Source: a virus. Taken from it: a stretch of 25,210 nt of DNA. The stretch's first letter is position 1, and the number at the start of each line of letters is the position of its first letter. The notes below the pieces were generated by a model. That model did not search any database, was not told the DNA's origin, and saw nothing but the letters and a program-made list of their open reading frames with translations. This document shows positions 14,968-20,959 of the stretch, one piece after another. A program made the translations under genes and the position numbers. The DNA lies in the IMG/VR virus record IMGVR_UViG_3300047562_004535, positions 1 through 25,210 of that record; one strand, given 5' to 3'.

Positions 14968-14996
14968 TTTACAGCCAATATTTTTTGTGATAAAAT
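14968..14996 (+). promoter_or_regulatory. Sigma70-like promoter (TTTACA-17-TAAAAT)
   Basis: TTTACA (14968-14973) and TAAAAT (14991-14996) are 17 bases apart, directly after the stop of the 993-residue gene. The predicted start is at about 15003, the ATG itself, so the transcript may be leaderless. The preceding gene has no terminator, so readthrough is also possible. Confidence 0.5.
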
Positions 14997-15002
14997 CAGC
15001 AT

Positions 15003-15296
15003 ATGAAAGATTATGTTGGAATAGCAAAAGATATTGGCTTTCTTGTTGAACAAAAGCAAGAAGCATATGGTGATAGTTTCTCCAAGAGTGAAGAAATAAT
15101 AAAAGTTTTATATCCAAACGGAGTAAAACCAGAAAACTATCGTGATCTCTTAACAATCACCAGAATAATAGATAAACTGTTTCGTATAGCGACCAGAAAA
15201 GATGCGTTTGGAGAAAGTCCTTATCGCGATATTGCTGGCTATGCTTTATTAGGGATAGCAAGTGACCTGGAAGAGAAAAAGAAAAGTCAAGGGTAA
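15003..15296 (+). CDS. Small conserved-type phage protein (97 aa)
   Basis: The sequence has the pattern KQEAYGDSFSKSEEI, LYPNGVKPENY, IIDKLFRIATRKDAFGESP and DIAGYALLG, which I recognise from memory as a family frequent in phages and sometimes placed near DUF1599 and nucleotide-modification-associated domains. Conserved Asp, Lys and Arg residues suggest an enzyme or nucleotide-binding protein, but no reaction is known to me. It is helical throughout. No Shine-Dalgarno stands before ATG 15003. The next gene overlaps it by 35 bases. Confidence 0.7.
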   Translation: MKDYVGIAKDIGFLVEQKQEAYGDSFSKSEEIIKVLYPNGVKPENYRDLLTITRIIDKLFRIATRKDAFGESPYRDIAGYALLGIASDLEEKKKSQG

Positions 15297-15630
15297 ATAC
15301 GAACACTATTCTTTCTCAAAAAAACTGAGGAGAGATAATAAAACATCAGATCAGTTTGAGATAATGCTAAATTCTCTAACATTAGAAGAATTGATAGCAT
15401 TGAAACTTGAATTAGCAAACAAAGCAGCGGGAATGCCTATTTATGGTTTTCCAATATACAAGGCGATGAAGCATGTTGTCAAAGCAGCGGTCCTCATGTA
15501 TGCTGCATCAGCAACCAGATCAGAACGGGAAGCCGCTGCTTTTCTGGGGATCACAAGGTTAGAATATAGAATGTATATAAGAGACTATAATATTCTAAAT
15601 TATTTTGAAGAGGATAATAAAAATGACTGA
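15262..15630 (+). CDS. Fis-like helix-turn-helix protein (122 aa)
   Basis: The C-terminal 50 residues (YAASATRSEREAAAFLGITRLEYRMYIRDY) match the shape of the Fis-type helix-turn-helix: a helix ending AAxFLGI, a turn, then a recognition helix. The N-terminus is very basic. A central LTLEELIALKLELA helix precedes the motif. This is most likely a DNA-binding regulator, perhaps of phage transcription. It uses GTG 15262, supported by AGGGA at 15251-15255 with a 6-base spacing; the start lies inside the previous gene. It overlaps the next gene by eight bases. Confidence 0.65.
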   Translation: MTWKRKRKVKGKYEHYSFSKKLRRDNKTSDQFEIMLNSLTLEELIALKLELANKAAGMPIYGFPIYKAMKHVVKAAVLMYAASATRSEREAAAFLGITRLEYRMYIRDYNILNYFEEDNKND

Positions 15631-15898
15631 AACAACACAAACAGAATCCGTAAAAGAAACCGTAATCAGGCCAGATGATGTTGTGGTTCAACAACTATCA
15701 GAAACAGTTGTTGATGCTGGACCAGCAGAAGCTGCAGCAGAATCAGTTTCAACTGAAACTTCAACAGTAGAAGTCGTCGACGGAGATGCATCTGTCAAAG
15801 TTTCTGGTGATACACCAGTATCACTTGCCGTTGCTGCTGTTCTTGCCTTGGTAGTAGTTCTTGGATTATCAGCAAAGAAATTTTTAGAGAAACGATGA
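15623..15898 (+). CDS. Acidic protein with a C-terminal membrane anchor (91 aa)
   Basis: ATG 15623 is chosen because AGAGGA lies at 15609-15614, eight bases upstream; an in-frame TTG at 15605 is less likely. The first 60 residues are Glu/Asp/Thr/Val/Ala-rich and look disordered. Residues 65-85 are a clear transmembrane helix (SLAVAAVLALVVVLGLSA), followed by a short basic end (KKFLEKR). This is a tail-anchored layout with the acidic domain on the far side of the membrane if the positive-inside rule holds. It might act in lysis or superinfection exclusion; no family is recognised. Confidence 0.65.
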   Translation: MTETTQTESVKETVIRPDDVVVQQLSETVVDAGPAEAAAESVSTETSTVEVVDGDASVKVSGDTPVSLAVAAVLALVVVLGLSAKKFLEKR

Positions 15899-16061
15899 GC
15901 TAATAATAGTTATATGATGAACCCTGTGCCGTAAGGAACAGGTCAGCGAGCTAGCAATAGTGATTCTAGAAAAAATTATTGTTACCAAACCGAGGCGTAA
16001 GTGTTCTGCGCAGTTATAATGGCGATAGTGGTAGCCCTCCTATGAACACCCACTGTTTTTT
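15899..16061 (+). ncRNA. Candidate structured RNA between gene 15623 and the tRNAs
   Basis: About 160 bases with no ORF, more GC-rich than the flanks. It contains a hairpin CCTGT/ACAGG (15923-15942), two similar GAGCTA(N)AATAGT-type stretches (15897-15913 and 15948-15964), a palindromic CTGCGCAG (about 16006-16013), and at the end a 7-bp stem ATAGTGG/CCACTGT (16025-16031, 16050-16056) followed by T5. The layout is that of a small RNA with an intrinsic terminator. It does not match tRNA, tmRNA, SRP or RNase P RNA by eye. It could instead be the long 3' UTR and terminator of the gene at 15623. Confidence 0.35.
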
Positions 16062-16093
16062 GTGATACAAGAATAAACATGAACTATATTATT

Positions 16094-16166
16094 GCCGACA
16101 TAGCTCAACTGGTAGAGCATCGCCCTTGTAAAGCGAAGGTTTCAAGTTCAATTCTTGATGTCGGCT
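16094..16166 (+). tRNA. tRNA-Thr(UGU)
   Basis: Full cloverleaf. Acceptor GCCGACA pairs perfectly with TGTCGGC, the D-arm GCTC/GAGC is present, and the T-arm is TCAAG/CTTGA. The anticodon loop CTTGTAA gives TGT. The lowest pair of the anticodon stem (C31-A39) is mismatched. It is the only tRNA here without an encoded CCA; discriminator T is followed by TTG. It would read ACA and other ACN threonine codons. Confidence 0.9.
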
Positions 16167-16170
16167 TTGT

Positions 16171-16246
16171 GGCTCCATCGTCTAGTGGCCTAGGACGCAA
16201 GACTTTCAATCTTGCTACGCGAGTTCGAATCTCGCTGGAGTCACCA
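16171..16246 (+). tRNA. tRNA-Glu(UUC)
   Basis: Acceptor GGCTCCA pairs with TGGAGTC (one G-T), anticodon stem CAAGA/TCTTG with loop CTTTCAA (anticodon TTC), T-arm GCGAG/CTCGC, and CCA encoded. Only four bases separate it from tRNA-Thr, so the two are probably one transcript. Confidence 0.93.
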
Positions 16247-16266
16247 AATAGTAAGGTAATATAAAC

Positions 16267-16518
16267 ATGTCACAACTTATTCAATATGATGAAAGTCTGC
16301 CTATCAACTTCAACATGGTAAAAGAGGGATTTGTTGATGGGCTTGTGTCAGAAAAGTTTCTAACCCCAGAGCAAGGGGATATGATAAAAAAGAACTATGC
16401 CATAACTATAGTAAAAAGAAACTGGCTTGGAAGATTAGTTGATGGTTTATTATGGGGAAAGGACAGTAAAGACGAATACAAACTAGTTATTGTAAAGGTG
16501 GTATTTCCGAACAGATAA
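16267..16518 (+). CDS. Hypothetical protein (83 aa) between tRNAs
   Basis: A small protein with a helical N-terminal half (FVDGLVSEKFLTPEQGDMIKK) and a basic, aromatic C-terminal half that looks beta-like (KLVIVKVVFPNR). It has no Cys, signal peptide or membrane helix. AAGGT lies about ten bases before the ATG. It sits between tRNA-Glu and tRNA-Ser and is probably cotranscribed with them. No family is recognised. Confidence 0.65.
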   Translation: MSQLIQYDESLPINFNMVKEGFVDGLVSEKFLTPEQGDMIKKNYAITIVKRNWLGRLVDGLLWGKDSKDEYKLVIVKVVFPNR

Positions 16519-16528
16519 AATAAACAAT

Positions 16529-16619
16529 GGATAGGTGGCCGAGCGGCTGAAGGCACCGGATTACTAACCCGGCATAGGTTAATAGCCTATCGTGAGTTCG
16601 AATCTCACCCTGTCCGCCA
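16529..16619 (+). tRNA. tRNA-Ser(ACU)
   Basis: A class II tRNA with a long variable arm (ATAGGTTAATAGCCTAT region). Acceptor GGATAGG pairs with CCTGTCC, the T-arm is GTGAG/CTCAC, and GCCA is encoded at the end. The anticodon loop TTACTAA gives ACT. A34 is very unusual for serine (GCU is normal), and the stem has an A-C pair below the loop. Confidence 0.85.
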
Positions 16620-16624
16620 TATAT

Positions 16625-16700
16625 GGGCTTGTAGCTCAATTGGGAGAGCGCCAGATTTGCATTCTGGAGGTTGTGGGTTCGAACCCCGTCAGGTCCACCA
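16625..16700 (+). tRNA. tRNA-Ala(UGC)
   Basis: Acceptor GGGCTTG pairs with CAGGTCC (two G-T wobbles), anticodon stem CCAGA/TCTGG with loop TTTGCAT (anticodon TGC), T-arm TGGGG-type with TTCGAA, and CCA encoded. It reads GCA and other GCN alanine codons. Confidence 0.92.
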
Positions 16701-16727
16701 ATATTTCACTTATGACTATTTACTAAT

Positions 16728-17321
16728 ATGAAAAACTCGGTCCTCACTTTCTTGCAGTTGGTTCAAAAAGACTGTTTAGAAAACGGAGTAAACTTGGTTT
16801 TCCACCCAGATACAGAAATAAAACTTTCAAAAAGAATATCAGTATCTGGCTTCTGGTCAGATGGCGACAAAGAACTTCAAGTAGCAGTAAACCATCCAGA
16901 ATGGCTGACTGTTCTCGCACATGAGTATGGTCACTTTTGCCAGTGGAAAGAAAAAAAGTTCATTGACGAAAAAACAATAGACGCATATAGTATGTTTGAC
17001 GAATGGATAGAAAAAGAAATAGAACTTGACGATCTAATGATAGAAGAAATGATTACTCTAATACAGAAATGCGAACTTGACTGTGAAAAGCGAGCATTGA
17101 AGTTTATAAAAAAATATAAACTTTATTTTGATTACGATCTTTATATACAAAAATCAAATAGTTATGTTTTAGGATATGAAGCAGCAAAAATAAAAAGAAA
17201 ATGGTTTATGGTTTCTCCAACAAGGATAAAATCTATTTGTAAAAAAATGCCTAAAACATTTACAAAGACCCTGAAACCAACGAAAAAACAACTCAAGCTA
17301 ATGTTGAAAAATTGTTTTTGA
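16728..17321 (+). CDS. Putative zincin metallopeptidase (HEYGH)
   Basis: A 197-residue protein with VLAHEYGHFCQW (His65, Glu66, His69) and about 50 residues later ELDCEKRALKF (Glu120, likely third ligand). The N-terminal part is beta-like (LVFHPDTEIKL, KELQVAV) and the rest is helical and Lys-rich, ending in a basic tail. This is the third HExxH protein in the window and differs clearly in sequence from the others. A weak version of the CTATTTA box (16716-16724) ends three bases before the ATG. The substrate is unknown and there is no export signal. Confidence 0.65.
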   Translation: MKNSVLTFLQLVQKDCLENGVNLVFHPDTEIKLSKRISVSGFWSDGDKELQVAVNHPEWLTVLAHEYGHFCQWKEKKFIDEKTIDAYSMFDEWIEKEIELDDLMIEEMITLIQKCELDCEKRALKFIKKYKLYFDYDLYIQKSNSYVLGYEAAKIKRKWFMVSPTRIKSICKKMPKTFTKTLKPTKKQLKLMLKNCF

Positions 17322-17333
17322 AACGAGAAAATA

Positions 17334-17576
17334 ATGTATAGTTTATATGTGTTTATGGATAGATATACAAAGCCTATTCTTCCTCCTCTTTTAGTGGAAA
17401 AAGATTGTGGAAGATATTTTGTAGAAAATAATATTTCTGGTCGTGTTTATCTTGTGAGAGGAAGTTTTGAAGATATTTTCAAATTTATCAAGGCTCACAG
17501 CCAAATATGGCTTGGCTTTCATGATGTATCCACAGAAGAAAATTTAGTTTTAGAAAAATGGGTAAGACCTCAATAA
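17334..17576 (+). CDS. Hypothetical protein (80 aa)
   Basis: A small mixed alpha/beta protein opening with MYSLYVFMDRY, with a beta strand RVYLVRG, a helix SFEDIFKFIKAH and an acidic region before the end. Nothing matches a family I know. It follows the zincin by 12 bases and precedes the next gene by 15, so it belongs to the same transcript, which ends at the terminator at 17843. Confidence 0.65.
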   Translation: MYSLYVFMDRYTKPILPPLLVEKDCGRYFVENNISGRVYLVRGSFEDIFKFIKAHSQIWLGFHDVSTEENLVLEKWVRPQ

Positions 17577-17591
17577 GAAAGAGAGCAGCAT

Positions 17592-17837
17592 ATGACAGAA
17601 CAAGTAAAGCAAGAACACAAAGATGGACCACCTTGGACGTCAGCACGAGTTTTTTCAACTTTTGAAGAAGCACAAGTATTTAGGGCAACTTGCCAGCAAA
17701 ACCAACAACTACAAGTAAAAGTAAAAAAATATTTGAACAATGTTGGAGAAAATGTTTTTGTTGTCAAAACAAGGCGAGATCCAAGTTTGCTTGTAGAGAC
17801 TGTAAAAGAAAAGAAAAAAAACAAAAATAAAAAATGA
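17592..17837 (+). CDS. Small basic protein (81 aa)
   Basis: The product begins with an acidic/Gln stretch, then GPPWTSARVFSTFEEA and a helix, then KVKKYLNN and FVVKTRRDPSLL, and ends in a Lys/Asn-rich tail (EKKKNKNKK). The GPPWTSARVFxTFEEA pattern is familiar to me from small phage proteins, but I know no function. The RBS is AAGAGAG before ATG 17592. The gene is the last before a clear intrinsic terminator. Confidence 0.65.
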   Translation: MTEQVKQEHKDGPPWTSARVFSTFEEAQVFRATCQQNQQLQVKVKKYLNNVGENVFVVKTRRDPSLLVETVKEKKKNKNKK

Positions 17838-17842
17838 AAAAG

Positions 17843-17864
17843 AACCCGGATCACTCCGGGTTTT
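17843..17864 (+). terminator. Intrinsic terminator
   Basis: AACCCGGA (17843-17850), loop TCAC, TCCGGGTT (17855-17862), continuing into TT. The 8-bp GC stem with a T-rich tail separates the 16728-17837 transcript from the restriction-modification operon. Confidence 0.75.
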
Positions 17865-17871
17865 GTCTTAC

Positions 17872-17900
17872 TTGACTTCACAACGCACATCGTGTAGGTT
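17872..17900 (+). promoter_or_regulatory. Sigma70-like promoter for the R-M pair (TTGACT-17-TAGGTT)
   Basis: TTGACT (17872-17877), a 17-base spacer and TAGGTT (17895-17900) lie just after the terminator in a GC-rich patch. GGAG at about 17907-17910 serves as the RBS for ATG 17917. The -10 resembles TAGGCT of the site at 3297. Confidence 0.6.
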
Positions 17901-17916
17901 GTGAGCGGAGCGGTTT

Positions 17917-18486
17917 ATGATGACAGTAGAAAAAGTTGATTTATTACTAACAAATAGTGTTATAGAAGAAATAAAAAATCGCATTACAAAACATCACGAA
18001 CTTTATGATAGCAAAATAACTTCTACACTGTGGGAAGAGATACTTCACAAATCGTTCATAAAAAATAATATGAACTCAAACTGGAATATGTATGGACATC
18101 AGTCAGGTTCAGATGTGGAATGTGAAGGAGTGCAAATATCCTGCAAGTCCGGAATAATAAAAGGCAAGAAAATAAAAAAACTTTCCATATCTTCTTACAG
18201 AACAACTGCACTGAAAACGATAGAAGAAAAAATCGTTTACCTTGATAAACAACACGAAGACATAATATTTTCTCTTGTATTTGATAATGAGAAATATAAA
18301 ATATTTACATTCATTCAGCCAAAAGTTGGTTTATTAGAATGGACCGAGACAAAAAGTCAATGGAAGGCAATAGATAAAGAAATATGGAATGAGTTCAAAA
18401 TTTCCAAAAGTATGTCAGATCAGTTTTGGATGAATCTCAGCATGGATAACTGGGAAAAGTGGGGAATAAAAGTTTATGATCTATGA
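17917..18486 (+). CDS. Probable Type II restriction endonuclease (PD-(D/E)XK-like)
   Basis: A 189-residue protein. Residues 38-41 (LWEE) and 62-78 (QSGSDVECEGVQISCKS) give a Glu helix, an Asp66 strand and an I-S-x-K strand (Ser75-x-Lys77). That is the arrangement of the PD-(D/E)XK nuclease core, with Ser in place of the second acid, as seen in several restriction enzymes. The G-x-ISxKSG pattern also fits. The gene overlaps the DNA methyltransferase at 18476 by 11 bases and shares its promoter. That pairing is the main argument for a restriction enzyme; the recognition site is unknown. It could also be a nicking or repair nuclease. Confidence 0.65.
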   Translation: MMTVEKVDLLLTNSVIEEIKNRITKHHELYDSKITSTLWEEILHKSFIKNNMNSNWNMYGHQSGSDVECEGVQISCKSGIIKGKKIKKLSISSYRTTALKTIEEKIVYLDKQHEDIIFSLVFDNEKYKIFTFIQPKVGLLEWTETKSQWKAIDKEIWNEFKISKSMSDQFWMNLSMDNWEKWGIKVYDL

Positions 18487-19462
18487 TTTTCTAAATGTAA
18501 GAAATAGCCTTCGTAATCTCACAGACGCCGACTTTGAAAGCAAGGTAGAACAACTGGCAGAAGAACTTGTTGGTGTTGATTATAAAACAAAATATTCAGA
18601 AGACCAACTAAAAAAAGATTGGGCTGCTCTAAAAGCATACAATACTGAAAGCGATAATACTGCTTCTACTGTGCGCGTTGGAATGAAACTTTGCGAACAT
18701 TTTTTTCCAAACTTTTATAACATCAAGAACTCAAAAGGCGTAAGTTTTGCAAGTTCATGGAATAAAGAAAACCTTATAAAGATCCTGAAATGGAATAGAA
18801 AAAGCCACTCAACTCCTTATCTGTCAGAAATAAAAAGAGGAATATATTTTTGCACTGGTCTTACTAAAAACACCATGTTCAGGCCACATTTGGCAAAAAC
18901 AGTTGTTTCGTATTTCCCAGGAAACACAGTGTTAGATCCGTGTGCTGGTTGGGGTGGTCGCATGTTGGGAACTCTTGCGGCAGGAAAAAAATATATTGGC
19001 TTTGAACCAAACCAAGAAACATATGCGGGTCTAAAAAACCTTGCTGATTTTCTTGGAGAAAAACCAACCCTGCACAACACAGGAGCGGAAAACATTTACA
19101 AGCATGTAGGTCAACTTGTTGATATTGTTTTGACTTCTCCACCGTATTTCAATCTTGAAGTTTATAGTGATGAAAAAACTCAATCAGAAAACATGTATTC
19201 CACATATGAAGAATGGAGAGACAAGTGGTTAGCCGATGTTATATATCAAGCAACTGATTGTCTGATGGAGTCAGGTGTTTCTTGCTGGAATGTGCACAAT
19301 GTAGGAAAAATGAATATGATTGAAGATGTAAAAAAATTACACGAAAAATATAGATTTATTCCAGTAAAAACTTTTTCTCTCACTTCATCAAAACGGCAAG
19401 CAAACCAGACTGTATCAAAGAATGAAAAAAATGCTGATGTAACTGTTTGCTATCGTCGCTGA
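18476..19462 (+). CDS. DNA methyltransferase, probably the N4-cytosine/N6-adenine type
   Basis: A 328-residue AdoMet-dependent methyltransferase. Motif I is LDPCAGWGGRML (153-164). Motif IV is LTSPPYFNLE (219-228), whose SPPY form is typical of N4-cytosine enzymes but also occurs in adenine enzymes. The order motif I then IV, with 150 residues ahead, is like the gamma group. FRPHLAK (135-141) may be the AdoMet-binding motif X region. It begins inside the end of the endonuclease gene and should protect phage DNA from it. A GC-rich patch and the tRNA promoter follow the stop. Confidence 0.8.
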   Translation: MIYDFLNVRNSLRNLTDADFESKVEQLAEELVGVDYKTKYSEDQLKKDWAALKAYNTESDNTASTVRVGMKLCEHFFPNFYNIKNSKGVSFASSWNKENLIKILKWNRKSHSTPYLSEIKRGIYFCTGLTKNTMFRPHLAKTVVSYFPGNTVLDPCAGWGGRMLGTLAAGKKYIGFEPNQETYAGLKNLADFLGEKPTLHNTGAENIYKHVGQLVDIVLTSPPYFNLEVYSDEKTQSENMYSTYEEWRDKWLADVIYQATDCLMESGVSCWNVHNVGKMNMIEDVKKLHEKYRFIPVKTFSLTSSKRQANQTVSKNEKNADVTVCYRR

Positions 19463-19477
19463 TCCACACCGCACCGC

Positions 19478-19506
19478 TTGACACGCCAGCAGATCGGTGC
19501 TATGAT
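19478..19506 (+). promoter_or_regulatory. Strong sigma70-like promoter for the tRNA block (TTGACA-17-TATGAT)
   Basis: A perfect -35 TTGACA (19478-19483), 17-base spacer and TATGAT (19501-19506), one base from consensus. It is the best promoter in the window and lies 17 bases before tRNA-Ile. It should drive tRNAs Ile, Asn and Arg and the small genes after them. Confidence 0.75.
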
Positions 19507-19522
19507 GGATGCATGGTTACGA

Positions 19523-19599
19523 ACTCCTGTAACTCAGTTGGTCAGAGTGTCGCTCTTATAAGGCGAAAGTCGTGGGTTCAAGTCCCACCGGGAGTACCA
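19523..19599 (+). tRNA. tRNA-Ile(UAU)
   Basis: Acceptor ACTCCTG pairs with CGGGAGT (one T-G), anticodon stem TCGCT/GGCGA with loop CTTATAA (anticodon TAT), T-arm GTGGG/CCCAC, CCA encoded. A UAU anticodon reads AUA directly, without the lysidine step. AUA is rare in many hosts but common in this AT-rich DNA. Confidence 0.92.
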
Positions 19600-19603
19600 T
19601 TTT

Positions 19604-19680
19604 TGTCCGGTAGCTCAGTAGGTAGTAGCGCCTGACTGTTAATCAGGAAGTCGTTGGTTCGAACCCAACCCGGACAGCCA
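19604..19680 (+). tRNA. tRNA-Asn(GUU)
   Basis: Acceptor TGTCCGG pairs perfectly with CCGGACA, anticodon stem CCTGA/TCAGG with loop CTGTTAA (anticodon GTT), T-arm GTTGG/CCAAC region, and GCCA at the end. Four bases separate it from tRNA-Ile. Confidence 0.92.
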
Positions 19681-19693
19681 AACAGAGAATAAA

Positions 19694-19861
19694 ATGACAG
19701 AAAAAGAAAATAAAGTCCAAATCATATCAACAGACACTTGGGCTGGCGCAGCAAAAGAATTTGCCAGACAGTTTGGTAGTGTGGCAACATTGCTAATACT
19801 TGTTCTTACCGTGGGTCAATGCACCAATTGTATAGATATTTATCGGCTCTTGGGAAAATGA
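19694..19861 (+). CDS. Small single-pass membrane protein (55 aa)
   Basis: A 55-codon ORF from ATG 19694 to TGA 19859-19861, between tRNA-Asn and tRNA-Arg. It has a polar N-terminus (MTEKENKVQIISTDTW), an amphipathic stretch, a hydrophobic helix (VATLLILVLTVG) and then QCTNCIDIYRLLGK with a CxxC pair. One membrane helix of this size fits a small phage membrane protein such as a lysis or exclusion accessory, but no motif decides. The RBS is weak (AGAGAATAAA). Confidence 0.5.
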   Translation: MTEKENKVQIISTDTWAGAAKEFARQFGSVATLLILVLTVGQCTNCIDIYRLLGK

Positions 19862-19870
19862 AAAGGAGTT

Positions 19871-19947
19871 GCCCTGTTAGCTCAGTGGATCAGAGCAAAC
19901 CGTTTCTACCGGTCAGGTCGGGGGTTCGAATCCCTCACAGGGTGCCA
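19871..19947 (+). tRNA. tRNA-Arg(UCU)
   Basis: Acceptor GCCCTGT pairs with ACAGGGT (first pair G-T), D-arm GCTC/GAGC, anticodon loop TTTCTAC (anticodon TCT), T-arm GGGGG/CCCTC, GCCA at the end. The outer pair of the anticodon stem is mismatched (A-C). It reads AGA and AGG, favoured in AT-rich genomes. Confidence 0.88.
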
Positions 19948-19952
19948 AATAT

Positions 19953-20159
19953 ATGAATGAAAATAAAAAAGAAAGCAAAATACTGAAAGCCGCTTTGAAA
20001 GCACATCGTGCTCTATCAAAAGCAAACAGAACAACGATAAAAGATGTAGCAAAACTTTGTGATTGTTGTATGGACGAATGGACGTGGCTTTCAATAAAAG
20101 AAGAAAAACTGTGCGATGAGTGCTATAGGGAAAAATATGTCAAGACCAAAATGGGATGA
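19953..20159 (+). CDS. Small CxxC zinc-binding protein (68 aa)
   Basis: A basic helical N-terminus (KILKAALKAHRALSKANR) is followed by KLCDCCMDEW and KLCDECYREKY, two Cys pairs about 20 residues apart, as in a zinc finger or ribbon. The size and basic helix suggest nucleic acid or protein binding. It begins just after tRNA-Arg, and its end overlaps the dCMP deaminase start by 23 bases. No family is known to me. Confidence 0.65.
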   Translation: MNENKKESKILKAALKAHRALSKANRTTIKDVAKLCDCCMDEWTWLSIKEEKLCDECYREKYVKTKMG

Positions 20160-20559
20160 AATATGGATAAGTTTGGCGCTTCATGTATCACAACGCTCAC
20201 CTGACACAAGACTAAAAGTAGGTTGCGTTGTTATTACAGAAGACAACTCATCAGTATTAAGTCTTGGATACAACGGAGATCAACATGGTGGAACTAATAA
20301 GCCTGATAGCATGGAGCCGGGTAAGAGTGGATTCATCCACGCAGAAGCAAACGCTCTCATCAAATTGAATTTTGCAGATCACAGACAGAAAAAGATGTAT
20401 CTAACCCACTCACCTTGTCCTGTTTGTGCTCGTATGATAGTAAATGCTGGAATCAAAAAAGTTATATATTGCGACGAATATAGAGACACAAAAGGCGTAG
20501 ATATACTAAAAGATTCCGGTATAGTGGTAGAAAAGTACGAAATGTATATGGCCGATTAG
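20137..20559 (+). CDS. dCMP deaminase (cytidine/deoxycytidylate deaminase family)
   Basis: A 140-residue zinc deaminase that would convert dCMP to dUMP, the precursor for dTMP. The zinc and catalytic site is FIHAEANAL (His68, Glu70) and SPCPVCARM (Cys94, Cys97), followed by IKKVIYCDEYRD, typical of the ComEB/dCMP group. TRLKVGCVV near the N-terminus is the usual substrate-side strand. ATG 20137 with AGGGA just upstream is preferred to ATG 20116, which would add seven residues. Phages use such enzymes to enlarge the dTTP pool. In some families the substrate is a modified cytosine or another nucleotide. Confidence 0.85.
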   Translation: MSRPKWDEIWISLALHVSQRSPDTRLKVGCVVITEDNSSVLSLGYNGDQHGGTNKPDSMEPGKSGFIHAEANALIKLNFADHRQKKMYLTHSPCPVCARMIVNAGIKKVIYCDEYRDTKGVDILKDSGIVVEKYEMYMAD

Positions 20560-20587
20560 GTCACTTGCTAACAAAAGGAGTTATATT

Positions 20588-20902
20588 ATGTCAGATAAGC
20601 GTGAAATTGAACTAAATCTTGATCTTGAACTTCGTGCACGCGAAGATAATGAAGTTCTAAAACTTACCAAAACAGTTGAGGCAAACTTTGTTCCACAACA
20701 TGGTATGGTTGTTATGGTAGATGAAATTCCGTTTCGTGTAAAAACAGTTGCACTTGCCAACTTGAGTGGTCTAAAGCATGTTGCTTTTCCAGTAACCACA
20801 AAAGGTATCAAGTTTATTTCTCGTAACGACACAGAAAAAGGAAAGCAGTGGTTTTCCAGTCGTTCAGAGCACTTCAAGCGGCTTGGCTGGCAACTTATTT
20901 GA
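20588..20902 (+). CDS. Hypothetical protein (104 aa)
   Basis: A good RBS (AAAGGAG, seven bases before ATG 20588). The N-terminal third is a charged helix (ELNLDLELRAREDNEVLKL), then strands around GMVVMVDEIPFRVKTVAL and a basic C-terminus with FSSRSEHFKRLGWQLI. It may be a small nucleic-acid-contacting protein, but no family is recognised. It is followed by an intrinsic terminator at 20918. Confidence 0.7.
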   Translation: MSDKREIELNLDLELRAREDNEVLKLTKTVEANFVPQHGMVVMVDEIPFRVKTVALANLSGLKHVAFPVTTKGIKFISRNDTEKGKQWFSSRSEHFKRLGWQLI

Positions 20903-20917
20903 TAGATATTTGAAAAG

Positions 20918-20944
20918 AACTGCCCGTTTTATCGGGCAGTTTTT
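20918..20944 (+). terminator. Intrinsic terminator
   Basis: AACTGCCCG (20918-20926), loop TTTTAT, CGGGCAGTT (20933-20941), then TTT. A 9-bp stem and T-run end the tRNA/deaminase transcript. Confidence 0.8.
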
Positions 20945-20959
20945 CTAAATGGTGTAAAA

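Noticed and set aside
15437-15446. CTATTTATG inside gene 15262
   Set aside because: It is within coding sequence and not placed before a gene; taken as a chance match.
16079-16264. Open frame of 61 codons
   Set aside because: It runs through tRNA-Thr and tRNA-Glu; the tRNA folds explain the sequence.
19447-19635. Open frame of 62 codons
   Set aside because: It crosses the strong promoter, tRNA-Ile and part of tRNA-Asn.
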